Assembly: GCA_030847615.1 (NCBI GenBank)
Contig: JAUMIR010000003.1
Location: 342,254,256-342,318,255 of the forward strand
DNA: 64,000 nucleotides
DNA from: Gambelia wislizenii
Lineage: Eukaryota > Chordata > Lepidosauria > Squamata > Crotaphytidae
Direction of reading: 5' to 3'
Position numbers and translations under genes: made by a program. Shown one piece after another: positions 54,990-63,312 of the stretch. How positions within the stretch are numbered: the first letter of the stretch is position 1; each line of letters begins with the position of its first letter. Below the pieces are notes generated by a model. It was given only the letters and a program-made list of their open reading frames with translations. It was not told the DNA's origin and ran no database searches.

Positions 54990-55601
54990 GGGCCCATCTA
55001 TACGAGGGAGCAAAATGTGGGTTGGTGTGCAGTAACGCCAATTCGCAGCAGCTGTCATTTGTCTACATCGTTTTTTTCAAGATGGCTGGTGTGCGAAGCT
55101 ACCTGTGTTTACTGTTTGAATGGGCAAACCAGTGAATCAAGATGGCGGGTGCGAGTGAATTATTCACGGTTTTACCTCTCCTCAAGTTGCCACTGTCAAA
55201 CAGTATTTAAAAAAAACCCTAAATCCAAGGTGCAGAACAGTGATCTTCTGCTTAAATATACAAAAAAAAAAAAGGGGGGGGTGGAGGCTGTTTTATTGCC
55301 TCAGCGCACAATCGCTACAGCAAAAATCCAACATAGTGCTTCTGGCCACTGCCTTGTTAGCAAGCTCTGCCCCTGCGCACATCTAATCAATCAGCTATCC
55401 TCTTCAGGAATGCACAGCGATGCCATTCAGTTGTCCTAATGAGCAGGGGTGCTCATTTCCCACACAGTTTTTTAAAAAAAATTCAGAAAAGACTCAATGT
55501 CTTTTCTGGTATAGTTGTTGTGGTTTTTGCCCCTCTTCCTTCTGGTAGATGGAATTCTCCACAAATTCCATGAGGACTTTTTTCACCATCTGGATGGTCC
55601 C
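54990..55601 (-). mobile_element. 612-bp TIR element, reverse copy
   Basis: The left end GGGCCCATCTATACGAGG and right end reversed GGGACCATCCAGATGGTG are weak inverted repeats. Core in reverse order relative to 15065-15746: GAATTATTCACGG, CTCAAGTTGCCACTGTCAAA, GAATGCACAGCGATGCC and AATTCCATGAGGACTTTTTT. No clear 3-bp duplication. The 140-codon plus-strand frame inside has no recognisable domain. Confidence 0.75.
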
Positions 55602-55609
55602 CAGATACA

Positions 55610-56375
55610 TTAATGCATGTACTTGTATACACACACATCTCATTTATCTGCAATGAAATGCTCATGTGCATATTATAAAAGTGATCTATGGATTGGGACC
55701 AGGATTCTTACTTTTGAAGAAATTGTTTTAAAAACATGGCCAGACTGTGTGGAGGAAGAGTGATGTAGCACTATAATGGTGCTTCATTACAGAAATTCTG
55801 GTCATAAAAAATCCTAGAATTCCCCATTCAGCATGGTTGGTAGCGCAATTAAAATAGTAATGTTTCCAAGCCCTAAAACATTCAGATATAAGGCAGGCAT
55901 TTTCATATTATGGAAAGTTAATGGATATGAAGTGTTCCTGCATAAAAATATTGGTGGCAGCCTCTCCCTTAGCAAAGAGGAAGTGACAAAATTTCTAAAA
56001 ATGTGAGTGAAAGCAGATACCAGCTATCTAGAGTTTGGAAAAGACGCTTTTTGGACAACACCCTCCAGATTCTCCCAGACATCACGGCCATAGGCTTAGA
56101 GAATTGTAGTCTCTTTTTCAAACCCTACAAATAATTTTTCCAAGCTGTACAACTCCAGTCCAATATTATAACAGTTGGCAAAAGCTTGGTTCTCAGCTCT
56201 CCTATGCATGCTTGCCAAAATAACTCTGTTTCTGATTATTTCCCTCTGTAACTGCATAGTTCACACCTGATATACAGTGGGTATACATGCTTTTGTGTAC
56301 ATACATGGACGGATGGATGGACATACACACAGTGGCAAATATGTCAGAGAAGCCAAGCAGCAGGATAACCCTAAG
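55610..56375. other. No recognisable feature
   Basis: AT-rich, with faint hAT-MITE-like wording near 55758-55870 and 56040-56160, too decayed to call. Confidence 0.35.
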
Positions 56376-56470
56376 GCTCCAATTCTATACCCATCTGGAA
56401 GTAAGTCTCTTTGAATTCAAACCTCATTGAAATCCTACACACATTTGGGAGTAAGTCCTATTGTACTCTA
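56376..56470. repeat. Small interspersed repeat fragment
   Basis: Two adjacent CAATTCTATACCCATCTGGA / AAATCCTACACACATTTGGG units with AGTAAGTC after each, as in the family noted at 1146. Confidence 0.4.
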
Positions 56471-56490
56471 CTTTTTACTAAATTTGTATA

Positions 56491-56846
56491 GAACTGCCCA
56501 CGTTCTGTTCTTGGTTCTGTCTCTTTGGAGATTATCAGACAGGAACGCAAGAAGCATTCCTGTCCCACAATCTCCAGTCCCATCCCTGCCCTGGCACAAT
56601 AGCCCTCCCCATTAGACTTACCTTATCTTCCATTGACAGGCAGCCCAGGAATGAACGGAGCTCTAATGGAACTGCCCACGTTCTGTTCTTGGTTCTGTCT
56701 TTTTGGAGATTATCAGATAGGAACGAAAGAAGTGTTCCTGTCCCACCATCTCCAATCCCGTCCCTGTCCCAGCACAATAACCATGCCCATTAGACTTACC
56801 TTAGCTTCCATCGACAAGCAGCCCAGGAATGAATGGAGCTCTAATG
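56491..56846. repeat. 178-bp tandem duplication across a transposon edge
   Basis: Unit 1 (56491-56668) and unit 2 (56669-56846) both start GAACTGCCCACGTTCTGTTC and run through TTGGTTCTGTCTYTTTGGAG to GAATGRAYGGAGCTCTAATG. Each unit carries about 36 bp of outside flank plus the first ~142 bp of the TIR element, so the duplication happened after insertion. Confidence 0.92.
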
Positions 56847-57291
56847 GAGCTTCCATTCACATCCTGGATTGAAACCCACCCGTTCTTGCGAGAAGACACA
56901 AGCACAGAAAATTTAAAAAGAAAAAGAAAAATACATTAAAAAAAAGTTTACACAAGCACATAAACACACTAAAAAAAATAACAACTAACCTGGGGAGGTT
57001 CATAAAAAGAGGGTAGCATACCTTGTTTTCAGAATCTCACCCAGAAGTGTTCTGGCAGGACCGCGCATTGATGCTGTATTCATGGCAGGACAATGGTGCG
57101 AGGTTTCAGACGCCAGCAATGCCAGCATGAAATTGGGATGGGTGATCTATTGAAGGCTTGGCCCATCAATAAAAAGAAATGCCAGAATAACGACAGCAGA
57201 ACGCAAAAGGACATTGTCATGTGATATTGGCGTCCTTTTGTGTTCCACTGTCATTATTCTGGTGCCACATTATCCACGCCTGATAATCTCC
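56527..57291 (-). mobile_element. TIR element, reverse copy, left end duplicated
   Basis: The left end GGAGATTATCAGACAGG occurs twice (56527, 56705) because of the tandem duplication. The right end reversed is GGAGATTATCAGGCGTGG. Minus-strand core as in 26970-27564, with donor-like AAGGTAAGTCTAAT (twice) and CAGGTTAGTT near 56985. Flanks TTT/TTC are only near-matching. No transposase. Confidence 0.83.
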
Positions 57292-57301
57292 TTCCTCCCT
57301 G

Positions 57302-57857
57302 TCATCTGGTGCCACTCTATTCTGCCTTGGTCAGACCTCACCTAGAATACTGTGTCCAGTTCTGGGCACCACAATTCAAAAAGGATATTGACAAATTGGA
57401 GCGTGTCCAGAGAAGGGCAACTAAAATGGTGAAAGGTCTGGAAATGATGCCTTATGCAGAGAGACTTAGGGAGCTGGGTATGTTTAGCCTGGAAAAAAGA
57501 CGGTTAAGAGGCGATATGATAGCCCTGTTTAAGTATTTGAAGGGGTGTCACGTTGAGGATGGAGCAGGCTTGTTTTCTGCTGCTCCAGAGACTGGAACAC
57601 AGAGCAATGGATGCAAGCTCCAGGAACAGAGATTCCACCTCAACATTAGGAGGAACTTTTTGACAGTAAGAGCTGTTCGGCAGTGGAACACACTCCCTCG
57701 GAGCGTGGTGGGGTCTCCTTCCTTGGAGGTCTTTAAACAGAGGCTGGATGGCCATCTGTCGGGGATGCTTTGATCAAGATTTCCTGCGTGGCAGGGGAGT
57801 TGGACTGGATGGCCCTCGTGGTCTCTTCCAACTCTGCAATTCTATGATTCTATGAAA
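57302..57857 (+). mobile_element. CR1 LINE ORF2 C-terminus and 3' end
   Basis: An open frame covers the CR1 ORF2 end: [20 protein letters not shown], then [57 protein letters not shown] and a [20 protein letters not shown] block, to the stop near 57773. This is the CR1 post-RT segment. The 3' UTR ends in the octamer-type repeat ATTCTATGATTCTATG, the CR1 hallmark. It is 5'-truncated. Upstream residues of the open frame (57240-57301) belong to the neighbouring transposon, not to CR1. Well preserved, so relatively young. Confidence 0.95.
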
Positions 57858-58240
57858 GAAATCATCCAAGGTTTCACATGACAGGGCTGTTCAATTGATT
57901 ATGCCTACTTCTATAAAGTAGACTATGGTTCAATAAACTGTACAAAAGCAGAAAGAAAATGGCCTGGTAGGAACACAAATTAGGGTTGCCGGATGGAAAA
58001 CAGGAGACGGCTCCTGTACCTTTAACGGTCATGTAGAAGAGGGAATGGCTGTGTAGAAGAGAGAATTTCAGCAAGTGTTGCTTGTTACTTGGTTGCGTGA
58101 TGAGCGACACCTGCTGAAATTCTCTCTTCTACATAACTATTAAAGATACAGGAGCCCTCTCTACTTTTCATTCTGGCAAACTGAACACAGATACAATGAT
58201 TGGGGAGTACTGTGATTGTCTCTCATACAATACAGCTAAG
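57858..58240. other. Short foldback, otherwise unrecognised
   Basis: GTAGAAGAGAGAATTTCAGC (58043-58070 area) and GCTGAAATTCTCTCTTCTAC (58113-58133) are inverted around a ~40-bp loop. No family is assigned. Confidence 0.5.
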
Positions 58241-58246
58241 AAGCAC

Positions 58247-58470
58247 TTGTTGTGTACCTTCAAGTCATTTCTGACATACTGGGACCGCAAGGCAAGACTA
58301 TCACGAGGTTTTCTTGGCAAATTTGTTCAGAGGGGCTTTGTCTTTCCCTTCATCTGAAGTTGAGAGAGTGTGACTTGACCAAGGTCACCCAATGGGTTTC
58401 CATGGCTGAGTAGGGATTCAAACCATGGTCTCCAGAGTCGTACTCCAATATTCAAATGACTACACCGGAT
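58247..58470 (-). repeat. tRNA-headed SINE with BovB tail (minus strand)
   Basis: Full order on the plus strand: reversed BovB-like tail (TTGTTGTGTACCTTCAAGTC, ATTTCTGACATACTGGGACC), body (TTGAGAGAGTGTGACTTGAC, CAAGGTCACCCAATGGG), B-box region (GGGATTCAAACCATGGTCTC) and A-box region (AAATGACTACACC). Confidence 0.88.
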
Positions 58471-58532
58471 TTTTTAAAAAATCATATAAGTTAGGTGGAT
58501 GGGTAGAAAGAAAAAGTCAAACTACTGATGAT

Positions 58533-58735
58533 GATAAACTTAATTTATACTCCGCTTTTCCCAAAGATTGGGAGTCAAGGTGGCTTGCAAATTAACATTA
58601 TTACAATACTGTTATTGTAAAAAGTCAGCCTCAAAATAGAATTAATATAATAGAATTAAACTATTAAACAAGTCAAACAATTTACAACACACATCCACAG
58701 TATTCCCTTCATCTACCAAGCTTGAAACTCTATTT
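58533..58735 (-). repeat. L2-type 3' end fragment (minus strand)
   Basis: TTTATACTCCGCTTTTCCCA and AGATTGGGAGTCAAGGTGGC are the reverse of the 'GCCACCTTGACTCCC...GGGAAAAGCGGAGTATAAA' L2-like 3' terminus. No coding sequence. Confidence 0.65.
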
Positions 58736-59102
58736 AAAAAAAGAGGACTAAGATTATTCTGGCATAGCTTTTTTTAAAGAAACCCATGTTGACTTTTTGT
58801 GATCATGGCATTCAAGTGCTTACAAACTATCTGTTTAATGATGTGCTCTAGAATCTTTCCTGGTATTGATGACTGGATGATAATTCTTTGGGTCCTCTTC
58901 CCCCTCACCCTTGTTTTTTGAAGATGGGGACAACATTTGCCATTCTCCAGTGTTCTGAGACTTCTCCTGTTCTCCAGGAATTCTCAAAAGATTATTGCCA
59001 GTGATTCTGAGATTACTTCTGCCAGTTCTTTAAGTACCCTTGTATGTAGTTCATCTGGCCCTGGAGACTTGAATTCATTTAGAGTAGCCATTTATTCCTG
59101 TA

Positions 59103-59331
59103 CAGTTGTCCCTTCATATTCACTGGGGTTTAGTTCCAGGACCCCCCGTGGATACCAAAATCCATGAATACTCAAGTCCCATTATATGCAATGGCATAGC
59201 AAAATGGTGTCCCTTATATAAGATGGCAAAATCAAGTTTGCTTTTTGGATTATTATTTTTTAAAGAATATTTTCAAGCTGTGAATACTTAAATCCATGGA
59301 TACCAAATCCGTGGATATGGAGGGACAACTG
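59103..59331. mobile_element. Tigger/pogo-like MITE in CR1, TSD TA
   Basis: The left end CAGTTGTCCCTTCATATTCA and right end reversed CAGTTGTCCCTCCATATCCA are each bordered by TA (59101-59102, 59332-59333). The flanking CR1 sequence is continuous once it is removed. Confidence 0.92.
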
Positions 59332-60452
59332 TACTACTTCTTTACCTATTCTTTACTTCATTTGCCCTGCTGCACCATCTGCTCCATTTCCCCTGGGTTG
59401 GACACTGTTTTCATTCCGGGAGAAGACTGAGGCAAAGATGTTGAGTCATTTTGCCTTTTCTCTGTTCCCTGATACATTTCGTCATCTTCTCCATTTACTT
59501 GTTCTTTCTTTTACTATGGACATAACCCCCCGCAAGCCCCCTTTATTGTCACAAACCTCTCTAGCAAGCCTGAGCTAATTCTGTGCTTTAGTTTTTCTGA
59601 CTTTCTCCCTACATGTTCTGGTTATTTATTTGAAATCCTCTTTGGTGATTTCCCCCCTTTTCCATTTCTTGTACATGCCCCTTTTAAATCTTGGCTTAGT
59701 TGAAAGTTCCTTAGACGTCCATCCTGGTTTCTTTAAACGCCTCCCATTTTGACTCCTAGCTGGAATTGCTTGAAGTTGTGCCTGCAATAACTTACTTTGA
59801 AGAAACTCCTGTCTATCATGAACTCAATTCTCCTTTAGTACTGCTGAACACGTGGTCACACTCAGAATTTGGCTAAATCAACTTTCCTAAAATCTAGAAC
59901 GTGTGTCTGACTACACTTGACTTCCCCTTTCCACTGAATCACAAACTCGAGGAGAACATGATAATTCCCACCTAAGGATCCTGCCACTTCCACCCCACTA
60001 ACCAGGTCATCAGTGTTGGTTAGGATCAGATCTAAAACAGTTGATCCCTGCATTGCCTCTTCTACCTTATCAACAATGAAATTGTCTGCAAGGCAAGTGA
60101 GGAATTAGTTGGACCTTCTATTCTTGGCAGAGTTTGACCTCCAACAAATATAGGGTAGTTGAAATCTCTCATTACTACATCTTTCCTTTCTGAATTTGTG
60201 ATCATCTGTTCTAGGAAAGCATCATCTACATCCTGAGTCTGGCTTAGGGGTCTGTAGTAGACCCCCACAGTAACATCCCTGTTGTTTCTTTCCCCCTTAA
60301 TTTTTACCCAGATGCTCTCAACCTGGGTCATTGTGACCAGGGCTGGTTTAAGGAATTTTTGGGGCCCCTGCAATGCTTTATTTTGGGGCCCCCATATGTT
60401 TATCTCAGGTCAATGTAACCAAACCTATTCATTGTACAGGATGTTCAGATTA

Positions 60453-60689
60453 CAGTAGGACCCCAGTATCCATGGATTCATTATCCATGGGACACAAAAC
60501 AGCACACCTACCATAGAGTCTTCCTAGAAAATGTGTCCTCCCTAGCCGTTTTCTAGGTCCTCCAAGGCAACTCTTTGGTATTTTAAACCAGAAGTCCCAT
60601 TATTTTCAATGGTGTTCACTATTATTCATGGTTTTCAGAATCTACGCCCCCCCCCAAACCAATCGCCAGTGGATAAGAGGAGCCTACTG
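60453..60689. mobile_element. Tigger/pogo-like MITE inside the hAT element, TSD TA
   Basis: CAGTAGGACCCCAGTATCCA at the left and, reversed, CAGTAGGCTCCTCTTATCCA at the right are bordered by TA on each side. Colinear with 875-1146. Confidence 0.87.
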
Positions 60690-60834
60690 TATTACATAAT
60701 TTGCCACCAATAATTTAGTTTAAAACTATATTATAGGCACTAACATAATATTTTTTGTTTATTAGCAATTAACGTAATAGTATAGATTTTCTCAAAGAAA
60801 AGAAAGAGTGGACTACAAGCTGAACATGAGTTAG

Positions 60835-61430
60835 CAGTGTGATGCAGCAGCAAAAAATACCAATGCGATTCTAGGTTGCATTAATAGGAGTAGTGTCTAG
60901 ATCAAGGGAAGTAATAGTATCACTCCATTCTGCTTTGGTCAGACCTCATCTGGAATACTGTTTCCAGTTCTGGGCACAACAATTCAAGAAAGATACTGAG
61001 AAGGATGGTGGGAGGTCTGGAAGCCGTTACGCCCTATGAGGAATGGCTTAGGGAGCTGGGTATGTTTAGCCTGGAGAAGAGAAGGTTGAGAGGTGATGTG
61101 ATAGCCATGTTTAAATATTTGAAGGGATGTCATATTGAGGAAGGAGCAAGCTTGTTTTCTGCTGCTCCAGAGACTAGGACATGGAGCCATGGGTTCAAAC
61201 TACAGGAAAAGAGATCCCACCTGAATATTAGGAAGAACCTCCTGACAGAAAGAGCTGTTTGGAAGTGGAATACACTGCCTTGGAGTGTGGTGGGGTCTCC
61301 TTCTTTGGGTTTTTTTAAACATAGGTTGGATGGCCATCTGTCAGGAACGGTTGGATTGTGTGTTCCTTCAGGGCAGAAGCCAATTGGATGGGATGGCTGT
61401 TGGGGTCCCTTCCAGCCCTATGATTCCAGG
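60835..61430 (+). mobile_element. CR1 LINE ORF2 C-terminus and 3' end inside the hAT element
   Basis: AATGCGATTCTAGGTTGCAT encodes the CR1 'NAILGCIN' segment. After a small deletion replacing the [10 protein letters not shown] part, the frame reads [40 protein letters not shown], then a [20 protein letters not shown] block. The 3' end is the octamer-like CCCTATGATTCC. The open frame runs past the true CR1 stop because of mutation. 5'-truncated and dead. Confidence 0.92.
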
Positions 61431-61541
61431 CTGCATTCAGAGCCTGGGAAAGTTACTCTTGGATTACACCTCCCAAAATCCCCCTGCCAGCATCCTTCTC
61501 AAGGTCTGGTTGCATTGTTCCTTTTCCAGCATTCTCTAGCC

Positions 61542-61902
61542 CAGTGGTTCTTAACTTGGGGTCCACGGTATCCTCACAGAGGGTCCACAAAGGCTTGAAG
61601 GCTGCTTGGCCCACCTCCTCCCTGTAGTGGAGTAGCCACGTGACAGGAACCAAGGCAAAGGCTGGTTGGCTTGGCCTGCACATTGCCATTCAATCCACTC
61701 CAGCCACAAACTTGCAGGAAGAAGCAAGAGTGTCTCTGAGGGAAAGTTTAATGGATGGTGCAACTGTATTGTTGTTGTTGTTAGCTATTATTATTAGCTA
61801 TTATTATTAGGGTTTAAAATCTTTTAAATCTTGAGTTAAGTCTTGGGGCAACCAAAGATATTTAAAGGGGGTGCTTGGTAAAGAAAAGGTTAAGAACCAC
61901 TG
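61542..61902. mobile_element. 361-bp hAT MITE inside the hAT element
   Basis: The left end CAGTGGTTCTTAACTTGGGG and right end reversed CAGTGGTTCTTAACCTTTTC are inverted. CTCTAGCC (61534-61541) and CTCTAGGC (61903-61910) form an 8-bp duplication with one mismatch. A (GTT)n and two TTAGCTATTATTA repeats lie near 61770-61810. No coding capacity. Confidence 0.88.
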
Positions 61903-62028
61903 CTCTAGGCCAATGCCTCTCACATAACACTAGTGGGATACTGGTGTTTTAGTGACAACAATAAAGCCATTGTTCCCAGTAATATTACTCCAAATTTTTA
62001 TTTATATTCTTTATATTCTTCTGTTAAA

Positions 62029-62255
62029 AGAGCTAGAGTGTTGTAGAAGTTTCAGCATTGCACTATGACTGTGGAGACCAGGGTTTGAATCTGTAGCCAT
62101 GAATACCCACTGGGTGACTTTGGGAAAGTCACACTCTCTCAGCCTTAAAGGAAGGCAAAGGCACACCCCCTTTGAACAAACCTTGCCTAGAAAACCCCAT
62201 AGTAGGTTTGCCTTAGTCAGAAATGACCTGAAGGCACATAGGCAAACACACACAA
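62029..62255 (+). repeat. tRNA-headed SINE with BovB tail inside the hAT element
   Basis: Starts AGAGCTAGAGTGTTGTAGAA (A-box area). B-box GGGTTTGAATCTG follows at about 62081, then CCCACTGGGTGACTTTGGGA, GTCACACTCTCTCAGCC and the BovB-like tail TTAGTCAGAAATGACCTGAA / GGCACATAGGC. Confidence 0.88.
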
Positions 62256-62760
62256 ATTTCTTTTGCAGGCTGAACTCAATTGGCAGCAAGGGGAGGAAGC
62301 TGAAGACCAAGGGGTGAAGGGAGGGAGGGGAGAGAAAGCAAGACATGTTAAGAGCAGCTGGAAAGATGGGCTGGAGGGGATCTATGTGGAAGGAAGGGAA
62401 GGGAAGGAAGCAAGCAAGAAGCCCTTTCTGAGGCAAAGAGACAACCCTCAAATTCCCCCCCTCTCTCTCTCACACACACACACACATACGCACACTCGGA
62501 CCTCTCTGAGATGCCTGGCTGGCTTGCATTTTGCAGCAGCAAACTCCCTCCAGCTACTGCCATGGAGGGCTGCTGGCTTCTTTCTATTTCTAGTTTGGGA
62601 TACACTGGTTTTTCTGTTTTTTAAAAAAGCCAGCAGGAGGTTTTTAGAGGAGGAGGGTAGGGTAGGAGCAGCGGCTCCTCCCAGCTATCTCCTGGCTGTC
62701 TCCTTCGTCAGATAAGGAGGTCAGCAGGGGGCCCTCCTTGACCTTGCCCCCCCCCGCTGA
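62256..62760. other. hAT interior: purine-rich and CA-rich, no transposase
   Basis: GGAAGGGAAGGGAAGG-type runs (62390-62420), CTCTCTCT followed by (CA)n (62460-62486), and open frames up to 150 codons with low-complexity translations. No domain is recognised. Confidence 0.5.
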
Positions 62761-63089
62761 TGCTGATTTGGCAGACTGGTTAAACCGGCCCTGATTGTGA
62801 CCACACTTCCTTGGTCTAATTTGTTGAGAACTACCTGTTCCCTCTTCCCTGGATTTCATTCTGTGACTGCTAGTCAGCAATACAGCAAGTCCCTGATCTT
62901 GGGAAAATCCAATCTCTTCCCTTAATCCTGCATAAGAGAGCAAACTATGTGTGCTTGCTTCTGCCTACATGGGGGCCATGGGCCAATTTTCCCTCGACTC
63001 CTCCCCCCGCATGCCACACACACAGAGAGCAAGCCAAAATACTTCCATTTCCCTCTGCAGTCCCTCTCAAAATGGCAACAGGAATTGTT

Positions 63090-63312
63090 GTACATGCTGT
63101 GCAGTTTGGCTTTTAAGGTGTATATAGTTTTGTGGTATTTTAATATTTTTAATGTTTCAAAATGTTTTAATACTATAAATTGTTTAATCTGTTTTTAATT
63201 TTTTAAAACTTCATAGTTATATTTTTAATGTTTGTGTATTGTTTTAAACTCCCTGTTAGCCACCTTGAGTCCCTACATTGGAAGAAAGGCAGGATATAAA
63301 TAAATAAATAAT
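63090..63312 (+). repeat. L2-like LINE 3' end
   Basis: AT-rich 3' UTR ending TTAGCCACCTTGAGTCCCTA, CATTGGAAGAAAGGCAGGAT and ATAAATAAATAAATAA. This is an undisturbed version of the tail split at 12714-13044. Confidence 0.75.

Larger units (their letters stand above)
60338..62793. mobile_element. 2,456-bp hAT element in CR1, perfect 8-bp TSD
   Basis: The left end CAGGGCTGGTTTAAGG and right end reversed CAGGGCCGGTTTAACC are inverted repeats. ATTGTGAC lies directly outside both (60330-60337, 62794-62801), the 8-bp duplication expected of hAT transposition. Joining the flanks restores the CR1 endonuclease frame. Inside are a Tigger-like MITE, a CR1 3' end, a hAT MITE and a SINE. Without them about 1.1 kb remains, with no readable transposase, so it is non-autonomous. 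Confidence 0.93.
58740..62955 (-). mobile_element. CR1 LINE ORF2 (EN to RT), minus strand, twice interrupted
   Basis: Reading the minus strand: 62955-62794 then 60337-60065 gives LNKLDQGSVVTMTQVESIWV, KIKGERNNRDVTVGVYYRPL and DVDDAFLEQMI, the CR1 endonuclease. Next is VLDLILTNTDDLVSGVEVAG and SLGGNYHVLLEFVI, the end of the endonuclease. After a linker, 59095-58760 gives SPGPDELHTRVLKELAEVIS, ILENSWRTGEVSEHWRMANV and VPIFKK, the start of the reverse transcriptase. The catalytic RT core and C-terminus are missing. Insertions: a Tigger-like MITE (59103-59331) and a hAT element (60338-62793). Several stops; inactive. Confidence 0.88.

Noticed and set aside
55017..55439. 140-codon open frame as a gene
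   Set aside because: It lies wholly inside a TIR element whose other copies do not keep the frame.
57240..57773. 177-codon open frame as a host gene
   Set aside because: Its residues from about 57302 on are the CR1 ORF2 C-terminus and it is followed by the CR1 octamer tail; the first 20 codons come from a neighbouring transposon end.
61005..61598. 197-codon open frame as a gene
   Set aside because: CR1 ORF2 remnant; the last third is read-through past the CR1 end into unrelated sequence.
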